Source: an uncultured Sphingomonas sp. (GTDB lineage: Bacteria > Pseudomonadota > Alphaproteobacteria > Sphingomonadales > Sphingomonadaceae). Taken from it: DNA of 27,608 nucleotides. The number at the start of each line of letters is the position of its first letter. Position 1 is the stretch's first letter. The stretch spans positions 1-27,608 of the forward strand of contig NZ_CAKZHV010000021.1 of NCBI RefSeq assembly GCF_936927845.1, written 5' to 3'. The position numbers and the translations under genes were made by a program. Positions 7,261 to 15,003 of the stretch are shown here, piece by piece. The notes under the pieces were generated by a model, which saw nothing but the letters and a program-made list of their open reading frames with translations, did not search any database and was not told where the DNA came from.

Positions 7261-7640
7261 TTGCCGGCCTCCCGCTTCGCGAGCCAGATGCGCATCCGCG
7301 AGATCTCAGCCCGCTGCGCCATGACCACCTCCCGTGCGAGCTTCCGCACCTCGGGATCGCGGCCGTATCTCAGCTCGACCTCCGCCATCGCGATCGCGCC
7401 TTCGTGGTGCGGGATCATCGCACGCATGAAGTCGACATCGGCATCCCCGGTGAACCGAATGTCCATGACGCCGTGCATCTTGGCGTTGGCTGCGCGATAC
7501 GCCCGCGTCGCGGGAGAACCTGTCGGTGCGGCCGGTCGCGGGTGCCGTCCGTGCGGCATGGTCTGCGCGACCGGTCGCGCGCTCACCGACGCGGTCGCGG
7601 CGACGGCCGCGACCGCCAGCATTCTCTTCATCGTGGGCAT
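7257..7640 (-). CDS. Exported DUF305 family protein
   Basis: A 127-residue product from the ATG at 7640, chosen because AAGGAGAG sits about 6 bp upstream and a signal peptide (MKRMLAVAAVAATASVSA) follows at once; the frame itself opens further upstream. The mature part shows the DUF305 signature, with AYRAANAKMHGVM and then DFMRAMIPHHEGAIAMA. Its Met and His residues are the likely metal ligands. DUF305 proteins are periplasmic or exported four-helix proteins frequent in copper and heavy-metal clusters, with no settled mechanism. The stop overlaps the start of the CDF exporter, suggesting periplasmic handling of the exported metal. Confidence 0.9.
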   Translation of the reverse strand: MPTMKRMLAVAAVAATASVSARPVAQTMPHGRHPRPAAPTGSPATRAYRAANAKMHGVMDIRFTGDADVDFMRAMIPHHEGAIAMAEVELRYGRDPEVRKLAREVVMAQRAEISRMRIWLAKREAGK

Positions 7641-7695
7641 GTCGTCTCTCCTTTCGGATGGGTGGGCGCAGGGCGCCGATCGGGATCGAAGTGGT

Positions 7696-8382
7696 TCATC
7701 CGGCGATCTCCTCAAGCGCGAGCAGCGCGAGAAAGCCGATGAAGAAGAAGGCGCTGATGAGTGGACTGTCTGGCTTCTCGTGCGCCTCGACCAGCAGCTC
7801 CTCGGTGACCAGATAGAGGAGCGCCATGAGGCCGAAGCTCAGAAAGCCAGCGATCACCACGGGTGACAGTGTGGCCACCGGCAGCGCGGCCAGTGATCCG
7901 ATCGGAAGCAGAAGGGCGAGGCCTGCGACCGTCAGCACGACCCGCAGCCTGGAGCGCATGGTCTCACCGAGTTCCGTCGTGAGCGTCACGCCGAGGAACA
8001 GCACCTCGAGCGTCAGCGCGACCGTCAGCAGGATGCCGGCCTTGGCGCCGGCGACGAATGCCAGTCCCAACACGAGGCCGTCGATGAGCAGATCGATCCC
8101 GATCGCGCCCAGCAGCGCGGCGGGACCTTCGAAGCGTTCCTCGAAGCCCTTGAGCGCGAGCATGACCGCCACACCGGCGGCCCCGCCGATCAACGTCGCG
8201 GTCGGGCTCGCCTCATGCTTGACCTGCGGAAGGATCTCTGTCGCCGCCGCGGCGAACACGACGCCGGCCGCGAGATGCTGCATGGCGCTGGTGAAGGCGG
8301 CACCGGGACGTCGCACGACCGCGGCAATCGCGCCCAGAATGACCGCGATGGTCGGGATGATGGTGTAGTTCAGTGCCAGCAT
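7696..8382 (-). CDS. ZIP-family-like metal transporter
   Basis: A 228-residue protein with about eight hydrophobic segments. The ATG at 8382 has GGGAGT about 8 bp upstream; the frame extends further but the added residues are polar and unlikely. The first helices resemble ZIP proteins (HLAAGVVFAAAATEILPQV). The usual ZIP metal site of HNxxDG in helix 4 and HExxHE in helix 5 is replaced by DLLIDG (D97, D101) and a helix containing LTLEVLFLG (E126). It therefore belongs to a variant group with acidic rather than histidine ligands. Direction and substrate cannot be read from sequence. Its place upstream of DUF305 and CDF genes suggests a role in metal balance, possibly efflux. Confidence 0.75.
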   Translation of the reverse strand: MLALNYTIIPTIAVILGAIAAVVRRPGAAFTSAMQHLAAGVVFAAAATEILPQVKHEASPTATLIGGAAGVAVMLALKGFEERFEGPAALLGAIGIDLLIDGLVLGLAFVAGAKAGILLTVALTLEVLFLGVTLTTELGETMRSRLRVVLTVAGLALLLPIGSLAALPVATLSPVVIAGFLSFGLMALLYLVTEELLVEAHEKPDSPLISAFFFIGFLALLALEEIAG

Positions 8383-8572
8383 GGCAGTACTCCCAAACGC
8401 GAATGTCCGCGCGATCGGCTTCGCCCGGTCGGTCGGGACGGCCTTCCGTCGCCAATCGTCCGAAGTCGGATCGTGCTCTGACCGCTGCGGCGCTTCGGCG
8501 TCTTCGCAGCGTATCGTCGCTCCCACGATGCGGTCGATGCCGGTCGGTATGCCGACGTTCGGATCCTCACAA

Positions 8573-8803
8573 TCATGCGATCGGCCCTGGTTGTGAGGAC
8601 CAGTGCCACTTCCCTCCGCGGCGCCTCCATGTCGCGAATCCGATGCGATGGAACATTCCGATCCATCGGATCAGCACGAGCACATGCGGGGTGGAGATCA
8701 GCCTGTAGGTTCTGCCAAGGCGCGTCGTGCGTACAAGCAGGTTGGCTGCCAGGAGCCACAGGCCGGCCGGAAGAAGAGCGGCGAGAAGCTGAAGCGTCTT
8801 CAT
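8573..8803 (-). CDS. Small membrane protein, unknown function
   Basis: A 76-residue product from the ATG at 8803 (a TTG at 8818 is an alternative). It has one clear membrane helix near the N terminus (LLAALLPAGLWLLAANLLV), a second hydrophobic stretch (HVLVLIRWIGMF) and a very basic Arg/Trp-rich tail. I do not recognise a family and the ribosome binding site is weak. It lies in the same orientation between the DedA gene and the ZIP-like gene and fills what would otherwise be empty space, which supports it moderately. Confidence 0.45.
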   Translation of the reverse strand: MKTLQLLAALLPAGLWLLAANLLVRTTRLGRTYRLISTPHVLVLIRWIGMFHRIGFATWRRRGGKWHWSSQPGPIA

Positions 8804-8947
8804 CGTGTGGTCAGGCAACGCTTCTGCCCTGTGATGGTCCGCAGGACAGGCAGGGCGATCGCACGGCCACTCAAGGCGCCCGCCGAAGAACGGATCCGGG
8901 TGCGATCCGAGCGGGCCTGGGCCCGAATGGATCGACGCGCGCGAAGA

Positions 8948-9568
8948 TTACTGAGGGCCATCAGTGCCCCCCCTCGATGGATCGAACGTTGCGACCCTCC
9001 AGGCGTACCAGATGAAGGCGGCAACGATCACGGCGTTGCTGGTGGGCTCGATGAGGTCGGCCACCTGCCGATACCGGGTGCCCAATCGGAAGCCGGCCAC
9101 CACCAGGACGCTCGTCCAGATTGCGGATCCTGCGAACGTCGCAACGAGAAACGGTACGAGCGGCATTCCGCTGACGCCGGCCGGCACGGATATCAGCGTG
9201 CGGATGCCCGGGATCATGCGTCCGAACAGCACCGCCCAGCGCCCGCGCCGATCGAACCAGCGGTCAACCCGATCGATCTCGCTTGGGGTCAGTGTCAGCC
9301 AGCGGCCGTGCGAGGCGGCGAAGCGCTTCAGGCGATCGACGCCGACCCAGCGACCGGCATAGTACCACAGGAGCGCACCGACACCCGATCCGAGCGTGCC
9401 GGCGACGATGACGGCTGGCACGCCGATTTCACCTCGCGTGGCGACATAGCCGCAGAGCGGCAGGAGCACCTCCGACGGGATCGGCGGAAAGACGTTCTCC
9501 AAAAGCATCAGCAAAAAAACGCCGAAACCTCCCAAGGAGGAAAGTACATCCAGTATGATGTCGAACAT
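8948..9568 (-). CDS. DedA family membrane protein
   Basis: A 206-residue protein of the DedA/SNARE-associated family, inner-membrane proteins linked to lipid-carrier flipping, membrane-potential homeostasis and resistance to metals and antimicrobials. Visible signatures are the re-entrant loop ENVFPPIPSEVLLP (residues 24-37), a Gly-rich second half (AGTLGSGVGALLWYYAGRWVG), and FGRMIPGIRTLISVPAGVSGM with the conserved Arg and Pro. The start at 9568 has a GGGGAT ribosome binding site. It lies 116 bp downstream of the P-type ATPase gene in the same direction and is likely transcribed with it. Confidence 0.92.
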   Translation of the reverse strand: MFDIILDVLSSLGGFGVFLLMLLENVFPPIPSEVLLPLCGYVATRGEIGVPAVIVAGTLGSGVGALLWYYAGRWVGVDRLKRFAASHGRWLTLTPSEIDRVDRWFDRRGRWAVLFGRMIPGIRTLISVPAGVSGMPLVPFLVATFAGSAIWTSVLVVAGFRLGTRYRQVADLIEPTSNAVIVAAFIWYAWRVATFDPSRGGTDGPQ

Positions 9569-9684
9569 TGTGATTCAGATCCCCGAGCGTCGCGGGCGCA
9601 GCCGAAGACGATGCTCGAGCAACATCCCCAGGCTGCTGCACGCAACTGTCTTTTCAGACGTGGGCGTTCTCACGGCTTCCACCG

Positions 9685-12183
9685 TCATCCTGCCCTACCG
9701 GTCGGATCGCGGTAGGCTAGCAGCCTCAAGGCGTTGACGACGACCAGCAAGGTCGATCCCTCGTGCACCGCCACCGCGGGTCCGATGCCGAGTCCCAGGA
9801 TGGTTGCCGGCACGAGGAAGCCGACGACGCCCAGGCTGACGAAGACGTTCTGGCGGATTACCCCTCGCGTGTGCCTACTGAGGCCGACCGCGAACGGCAG
9901 GTGCGCCAGGTCGTCGGCCATCAGCGCCACGTCTGCGGTTTCCAGAGCAACGTCCGAGCCCGCCGCGCCCATCGCGATGCCGACGGTCGCACTCGCCATG
10001 GCAGGTGCATCGTTGACTCCATCGCCGACCATCGCGACCTTGTCCTCGCCTGCCAGCTTCTTGATTGCGGCCACCTTGTCCTCGGGCATCAGATCGCCCC
10101 AAGCTTCGTCGATCCCGACGTCCCGCGCGATCGCCTCGGCGACCTTTTGATGGTCGCCGGAGATCATGATCATTCGCGACACACCCATGTCGTGCAGACG
10201 ACGCAACGCGGTCCTTGCAGCTTCGCGCGGCGTGTCCATGAGACCGATAGCGCCGAGATCTCTGTCTCCCATCCGCACGACCATCGTGGTGCGGCCGCTC
10301 TCGCGCAGTGTTGCAATGGCACTCGATGCCTCTTGGCCAAGCGCCGGAATGCCTTCCTTGCCGAACATCTCGGCCTTCCCGATCCACACTGTCTCGTCCC
10401 CGACCGTTGCGGTGACGCCGCGGCCGGTGAGGCTCTTGAGGTCTCCGGCTTCGGGAAGTTCGCGTGCGCCCAGTCGTTCGCGGCCGTCCTTGACGATCGC
10501 CTGCGCAAGCGGGTGGTCGCTGAGCGCCTCGACCGCGACGGCGAGTGCCAGTAGCTCGTTCTCGTCGGCAGCGTCGACTACCACGACATCGGTGATGCGT
10601 GGCCGCCCCTCGGTCAATGTGCCCGTCTTATCGAAGGCGATCGCCTTCAACGATCCGAGGTTCTCGAGCGGCGCGCCGCCCTTGACCAGCACGCCGCCCC
10701 GCGCCGCTCGCGCGACGCCGGAAAGCACCGCACTCGGCGTCGCGATCGCCAGCGCGCAAGGGCTTGCCGCCACCAGCACGGCCATCGCCCGGTAGAAGCT
10801 GTCGCGGAACGGCTCGTCGACGACGACCCAGGCGAACAGGAGGAGAAAGGCGAGTGCGAGGACGGCAGGCACGAACACCCGCTCGAAGCGATCGGTGAAC
10901 CGCTGCGTCGGAGATTTCTGCGTTTCCGCCTCGCTGACCATTTTCACGACCTTGGCGAGTGCACTCTCGTTGGAGCGGCGCGTCACCTCGATCTCGATCG
11001 CGCTCCCGCCATTGATCGTACCGGCGAACACCCGGCTTTCGGCACTCACCGCGTCCGGCTTGGCACGAGCGGTTACGGCATCGGCGACGGGAACCTTGTC
11101 GACCGGGATGCTCTCGCCGGTGACGGGAGCCTGGTCGATCGCGCTGGAGCCCTTGATGATGAAGCCGTCTGCGGGCAAGCGTTCGTTTGGCCGAACGATC
11201 GCGACATCGCCGATCACCAGCTGTTCGACGGGTATCTCGCTTTTCTGACCGTCCCGCCGGACGGTCGCGATCTCCGGCGCGAGCTTCGCAAGCGCCTCGA
11301 TGGCCTTCTTGGCACGACCCATGGCATAATGCTCGAGCGCGTGACCGAAACTGAAGAGGAAGAGCAGCAGCGCGCCTTCCGCCCAAGCGCCAAGGGCCGC
11401 AGCACCGGCCGCGGCGACCAGCATCAGGGTGTCGATCTCGAACCTGCGGAGGCGCAGGTTGTCGATCGCTTCGCGGAGCGTGAAGAAGCCGCCGAAGAAA
11501 TAGGCCGCGACGAAGCAGGCGGTCGGCAGCCATTGCGCCGCGTCGGGCATAAGCTTCTCGATGCCGTAGCCGATCCCGAGCAGCGCACCGCAGGCGAGAG
11601 CGAAGATCAACTCGGTGTTTGGCCCTAGAAACTCGGCGTGCGAATGATCGTGCCCGTCGCCTGGGCCATGCTCCTCCTCCCTCGTTTGGTCGCCCGTCCC
11701 GTGATCGTGTCCGGCATGATCGTCGGATGCGATCCGTTCACCGAGACCTACCTTGAGCTTGCGAAGCGACGCACGGATTTCGTCCTCGTCCGTCCGCTGG
11801 CGATCGTATTCGACGCGGATCGTTCCGCTGGTGCTCGCGCTCGCCTGGACAACGCCGGGCATCGCGCCGAGCGTGTCGCCGACGGTGCGTGCCCGGCGTT
11901 CGTGCGTGATCCCCGTCACCTGCCAGATGGAATGGCCGTAGCGTTCGGTGATCTCGGCGCCTGCCGCACGTACCATCTCGCGCAGACGCGGCAGCGGCAG
12001 CTTGGCGGCGTCAAAATGGATGCACAGTGCTGCAGGGGCGTCACCGTCGACCGTGATGACGTGGGCCTTTTCGACACCGTCGCGCGTCGTCAGGGTGGAG
12101 ACGAGGCGATCCAGGCAGGCGTCGGCGGCATCGGGCAGGTCGGGCAGCAGCATCGGAATGTCGAGTTCGAGCTTGTCGTTCAT
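9685..12183 (-). CDS. P1B-4-type heavy-metal transporting ATPase
   Basis: An 832-residue metal-exporting P-type ATPase. The ATG at 12183 is chosen for GGGAGA 6 bp upstream. Core motifs in order are TGES (about 356), SPC in the transport helix (about 473), phosphorylation site DKTGTLTEG (about 518), SDHPLA in the nucleotide domain, and MVGDGVNDAP (about 719). SPC together with HEGST in the last helices (about 806) is the signature of subgroup P1B-4, the Co/Zn/Fe(II) exporters of the CoaT/CtpD group, rather than the CPC of Cu and Zn/Cd pumps. Two ferredoxin-like N-terminal domains appear present but lack CxxC. A His/Asp-rich linker (about residues 150-182) precedes the first helix. The downstream DedA gene is probably co-transcribed. 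Confidence 0.93.
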   Translation of the reverse strand: MNDKLELDIPMLLPDLPDAADACLDRLVSTLTTRDGVEKAHVITVDGDAPAALCIHFDAAKLPLPRLREMVRAAGAEITERYGHSIWQVTGITHERRARTVGDTLGAMPGVVQASASTSGTIRVEYDRQRTDEDEIRASLRKLKVGLGERIASDDHAGHDHGTGDQTREEEHGPGDGHDHSHAEFLGPNTELIFALACGALLGIGYGIEKLMPDAAQWLPTACFVAAYFFGGFFTLREAIDNLRLRRFEIDTLMLVAAAGAAALGAWAEGALLLFLFSFGHALEHYAMGRAKKAIEALAKLAPEIATVRRDGQKSEIPVEQLVIGDVAIVRPNERLPADGFIIKGSSAIDQAPVTGESIPVDKVPVADAVTARAKPDAVSAESRVFAGTINGGSAIEIEVTRRSNESALAKVVKMVSEAETQKSPTQRFTDRFERVFVPAVLALAFLLLFAWVVVDEPFRDSFYRAMAVLVAASPCALAIATPSAVLSGVARAARGGVLVKGGAPLENLGSLKAIAFDKTGTLTEGRPRITDVVVVDAADENELLALAVAVEALSDHPLAQAIVKDGRERLGARELPEAGDLKSLTGRGVTATVGDETVWIGKAEMFGKEGIPALGQEASSAIATLRESGRTTMVVRMGDRDLGAIGLMDTPREAARTALRRLHDMGVSRMIMISGDHQKVAEAIARDVGIDEAWGDLMPEDKVAAIKKLAGEDKVAMVGDGVNDAPAMASATVGIAMGAAGSDVALETADVALMADDLAHLPFAVGLSRHTRGVIRQNVFVSLGVVGFLVPATILGLGIGPAVAVHEGSTLLVVVNALRLLAYRDPTGRAG

Positions 12184-12303
12184 GACGGTCTCCCAACGTT
12201 GGTCTTTGGTCGGATGCGGGCAAAGCGGCATATCCCGTATGTTGCGGCGGTAAGTACGAAGCAGACGTTGACGTATAAAAAGCTAGAGAAAAGTCATAGC
12301 TCT

Positions 12304-12330
12304 CCTAGTTTAGCGTTGATCATGCCTAGG
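12304..12330. promoter_or_regulatory. Possible operator dyad upstream of the P-type ATPase
   Basis: CCTAG (12304-12308) and CTAGG (12326-12330) are inverted with centres 22 bp apart, about two helical turns, in the AT-rich stretch between the lipoprotein gene and the ATPase start at 12183. That arrangement suits a dimeric regulator. The arms are short and no clear promoter hexamers were found around them. Confidence 0.2.
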
Positions 12331-12373
12331 CTATAGATACGTATTGACAGCACTAAATATTCAATAATGAGCG

Positions 12374-12772
12374 TTAGCCACCCTCCTCAATTGGATGACA
12401 GGCACGTATTCTTTTATTTGAAAAGGTGAATGCGATTGATTTGCCGGCAACAATCGCTTTTAAATGGCGACTTCGAAATTCCTCTCCTGTGCGATTTGCT
12501 CGCAAAATCTGTGTTTTGCCATGCGGCAGCCAGGTTACTGCCATTTGCAACCCGTCAACAAGATAGTCGACATCGGCACGCGACCCATCATCGCAATAGA
12601 CAATGCGCTGACCGAGAAACCCAGGCACCGTACTTGCATTATGGGGCCCAACCATTGACCTATCGGAGCCACCATCGCAGGAAGATAGTGCCAAAGCCGA
12701 AACTGCCAGCGGCAAGAACGTCGCGAGTCTTAAAGCTGATTTTGGCAATCCGTTACGTATACCGCTCACCAT
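12374..12772 (-). CDS. MliC-like lipoprotein (first of two)
   Basis: A 132-residue protein with a lipoprotein signal (lipobox LSSC, about residues 29-32). The mature part follows the pattern of MliC, an envelope lipoprotein that inhibits C-type lysozyme: YCDDGSRADVDYLVDGLQ, a central strand region, and a final Cys (RIRACHP) that would pair with the first. It resembles the second lipoprotein at 14093-14461 (shared CDDGSR, DY and DGL blocks), although the family match is weak and the usual lysozyme-contacting segment is not obvious. GGTGGAG precedes the start by 5 bp, and it overlaps the bestrophin stop by 7 bp. It is much AT-richer than neighbouring genes. Confidence 0.6.
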   Translation of the reverse strand: MVSGIRNGLPKSALRLATFLPLAVSALALSSCDGGSDRSMVGPHNASTVPGFLGQRIVYCDDGSRADVDYLVDGLQMAVTWLPHGKTQILRANRTGEEFRSRHLKAIVAGKSIAFTFSNKRIRACHPIEEGG

Positions 12773-13653
12773 AGAACTCCACCTACTGGAGTTATTGGCG
12801 CAGGAGCCTCTAGCCTAGCGGCCTCTAATAGATTGATTTCGATTGTCCTGCACATTGCTGTGAGCGGTACATCATGGACGGAATTTGCAAACGGATCAGT
12901 TAAATCGTCTCCAATGCTCAATACTGCCAAAAATATAAGGCCTATCAATGTTGATCCAATTGGCGTCGCGACACCAAGCGACTCAACTAGCGCAACTGGC
13001 AAGAGAAGGCAGAATATCCTTGTGAATAGATTTGGAAAGAATCGAAATCCATTTGGTAGTGGCGTATTTTTGATACGCTCCATCCCGCCTTGGGCATTGG
13101 CGATGTCTATAAGGATGCGTTCTACAGTTGCCTGCTGAATCGTGTCTATGCGACCCGCAGATAGTTCATTCGCAAAGACAAGAGATATACTATTCAAAAT
13201 CGCATTAGCGGGATTGCTTTCGTAAGCGGTGGCTTCAGCCAGCAACACACCAGCAGAACGATCAATCTCGCCACGGACAGATTCCTTGCGAAGTTGGCAG
13301 CGGAGCGCATTGGCGAAGGCGATCTGGCGGCGAATTACATCTCGATGAAGGTCATTACCCGTGTTGCTTGCGGCTGAAAGGCTGAGAGTGAATCTGGACA
13401 GAGAGCGTGACGCGTTGATAAGCGCGCCCCACAGCGTCCGCGCCTCCCACCAGCGCGCATAGGCGGCGTTGGTTCGGAACCCCATGAACAGCGCGATCGC
13501 GGTGCCGAATAACGCCGTCGGAAGCGGCGGCTCCTTGATCGGCGTCATGAAGTGGAAGGCGGTGACCGCGACATCCCATACGAAGAGGATCGTCAGCGGC
13601 TTCCATACCTCAAACATGATCTGCCGAAATCGTGGCGTGGCGCCCACAATCAT
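12766..13653 (-). CDS. Bestrophin-type (UPF0187) membrane channel
   Basis: A 295-residue protein of the bacterial bestrophin family, pentameric anion or cation channels. Supporting patterns are WKPLTILFVWDVAVTAFHF in helix 1, FGTAIALFMGFRTNAAYARWWEARTLWGALINASR (residues about 49-83, a family hallmark), and the late helix ending IGDDLTDPFANSVHDVPL, matching the family's D-L-xx-PF motif. Length is normal. It precedes and overlaps the first MliC-like gene and starts 30 bp after the fliE stop. Composition drifts from GC-rich at the 5' end to strongly AT-rich beyond about 13200 towards the 3' end, hinting at mosaic origin. Confidence 0.88.
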   Translation of the reverse strand: MIVGATPRFRQIMFEVWKPLTILFVWDVAVTAFHFMTPIKEPPLPTALFGTAIALFMGFRTNAAYARWWEARTLWGALINASRSLSRFTLSLSAASNTGNDLHRDVIRRQIAFANALRCQLRKESVRGEIDRSAGVLLAEATAYESNPANAILNSISLVFANELSAGRIDTIQQATVERILIDIANAQGGMERIKNTPLPNGFRFFPNLFTRIFCLLLPVALVESLGVATPIGSTLIGLIFLAVLSIGDDLTDPFANSVHDVPLTAMCRTIEINLLEAARLEAPAPITPVGGVLW

Positions 13654-13683
13654 AAATATTCATTGCTCCAGCATGCTTCGGCT

Positions 13684-14025
13684 TCAGCCGAGCGGCATGT
13701 TCATGATGTCTTTGTATGCGGACAGAAGTTTGTTGCGGACCTGAAGCGTCGCTTCGAACGCGACACTTGCACGGTTCTGGATGAGCGCGACGGTCGCGAT
13801 GTCGTTCGTCTCGCCGCGCTCGTAGGCCTCGGTGGCGACGTCTTCCCGCTGCTGCGTCTCATTCACCTTCGCCACGACGCCGTCGAGCGTCTGCGCGAAA
13901 CTGGACGAGGGGACGCCCGGCACTGCGCCGGGCGCCATGTTCGCCTGCGCTTCGCGAAGCGCTCGACTGCGCGCGATCATGTCTGCGCGGATCGCCATGA
14001 CGTTCGAGATTGTCGGATCGGACAT
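13684..14025 (-). CDS. fliE: Flagellar hook-basal body protein FliE
   Basis: A 113-residue product from the ATG at 14025, chosen for GGAGGG 7 bp upstream. FliE joins the MS ring to the proximal rod of the flagellum. The diagnostic C-terminal block is clear: ASVAFEATLQVRNKLLSAYKDIMNMPLG, given here as adjoining segments (residues about 86-113). Before it come FAQTLDGVVAKVNETQ and the ATVALIQ segment that normally precede it. It is complete and intact. No other flagellar gene lies in the window; the neighbours are an MliC-like lipoprotein upstream and a bestrophin channel downstream, so its presence here is unexplained. Confidence 0.9.
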   Translation of the reverse strand: MSDPTISNVMAIRADMIARSRALREAQANMAPGAVPGVPSSSFAQTLDGVVAKVNETQQREDVATEAYERGETNDIATVALIQNRASVAFEATLQVRNKLLSAYKDIMNMPLG

Positions 14026-14092
14026 CGTCACGCCCTCCGCTGACGTCTGCGCGGACGTGTTCCGGCCGAACCGCACCGTTGGTACGACCGGG

Positions 14093-14461
14093 TCACTTGC
14101 TGCCCTCCTGGACGCAGGTCCGGGTTCGGCTCGTGCCCTCGATGATCGTCAGCTGCTTACCGGAGAACGTCGCCGTGATGCCGTCGCCGACATATTGCAG
14201 CCTTTGCGTGGGCGCGCTGAGTATCCGGGGAGGAGTGTCGTTCCCGTCGCGCAAGTCGAGCCGCAGTCCATCGTCCTTGTAGTCGATCAGCAGCCTGCTT
14301 CCGTCGTCGCAGCGATAGCGGTGACGGCCGAGTTGCCCGGTCGACACCCCGCTGTCGGCGGAATGAACCTCCTGCTGGGTGGGCGGGTCGCTGGGCGCGG
14401 GCTTCGAGCAGCCGGTCAGGACCACGAAGCCGACCATCGCGACGATCCTGATGCCAATCAT
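14093..14461 (-). CDS. MliC-family lysozyme-inhibitor-like lipoprotein (second)
   Basis: A 122-residue lipoprotein with lipobox LTGC (residues about 15-18), a short Pro/Ser linker, and a MliC-like beta-barrel domain: YRCDDGSRLLIDYKDDGLRL, a middle block ILSAPTQRLQYVGDGITATF and a closing Cys in TRTCV. MliC proteins sit on the periplasmic face of the outer membrane and block host or environmental C-type lysozyme. The start codon overlaps the SRPBCC stop by 4 bp (ATGA), so the two are coupled. Confidence 0.8.
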   Translation of the reverse strand: MIGIRIVAMVGFVVLTGCSKPAPSDPPTQQEVHSADSGVSTGQLGRHRYRCDDGSRLLIDYKDDGLRLDLRDGNDTPPRILSAPTQRLQYVGDGITATFSGKQLTIIEGTSRTRTCVQEGSK

Positions 14462-14946
14462 CGTACCTTCCTTCGATAGTGCTGCGCTATGCGGCGCCGG
14501 TCGGCTCCGCGGACCGCCTGTCCGGCGCGCCAGTGAAGGTAGGCCGCAAGTCGGTCGTCGGCCTCGATCATCAGTACGCGCAGACGACGCAGAACCATTG
14601 CGGCGATTGGGAGCGAGAGCAGGCCCCGGAGGACGCAGCTGTGCGACACCGTGGTGCCGCCGTCGTCACCCTGGAGTTCGAAGCGCTCCTCGATCATGAA
14701 CACGTGAGAAATGCCGCACGACCAGGCGAAAGCCCGGGGCTTGTCCAGGCGGTCGACCTCGGCGGGTGAACGGACGGACCGTGACCAGCCCGGGAAGGCG
14801 AACGTGCACTGGGTTTCGCCGACCTGGCTGGCATCGTCGAGCTGGATCATCGGCCTCCAGGCTTGACGGTGCTCGGGCTCTATCAGCGCGGACCAGATCC
14901 GCAGCGGCGGACCATGGAAAACTCGGGAAATCGTGATCTCCGGCAT
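14458..14946 (-). CDS. SRPBCC (START-like) family protein
   Basis: A cytoplasmic-looking protein of 162 residues from the ATG at 14946, preferred for TGGGGA about 7 bp before it; ATGs at 14958 and 14961 are alternatives. The order of elements fits the polyketide-cyclase/START-like fold: ITISRVFHGPPLRIWSAL at the N terminus, AWRPMIQ, TFAFPGWSRSV, a strand with FMIEERFELQ, and a long C-terminal helix with LRVLMIEADDRLAAYL. The fold binds hydrophobic ligands; no ligand or reaction can be assigned. It starts 57 bp after the czcA stop, behind a hairpin, and is coupled to the MliC gene that follows. Confidence 0.78.
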   Translation of the reverse strand: MPEITISRVFHGPPLRIWSALIEPEHRQAWRPMIQLDDASQVGETQCTFAFPGWSRSVRSPAEVDRLDKPRAFAWSCGISHVFMIEERFELQGDDGGTTVSHSCVLRGLLSLPIAAMVLRRLRVLMIEADDRLAAYLHWRAGQAVRGADRRRIAQHYRRKVR

Positions 14947-14971
14947 GGGTATCCCCATCATCGATATGGGA

Positions 14972-14993
14972 GGGCGGCACGACGAGGCCGCCC
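14972..14993 (-). terminator. Hairpin between czcA and the SRPBCC gene
   Basis: GGGCGGC (14972-14978) and GCCGCCC (14987-14993) form a perfect 7-bp stem with an 8-base loop just after the czcA stop on the minus strand. It may end or attenuate the czc transcript. There is no T tract, so partial read-through into the SRPBCC-MliC genes is possible. Confidence 0.45.
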
Positions 14994-15003
14994 CCCTCGT
15001 TCG

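Noticed and set aside
8603..9715. 370-codon plus-strand frame opposite the DedA gene
   Set aside because: DedA on the minus strand has unmistakable family motifs; the plus-strand product is Arg-rich with no motif.
12232..12373. MerR-type promoter for the P-type ATPase
   Set aside because: Hexamers with a 19-20 bp spacer and a dyad could not be aligned convincingly; only a weak CCTAG/CTAGG dyad is reported.
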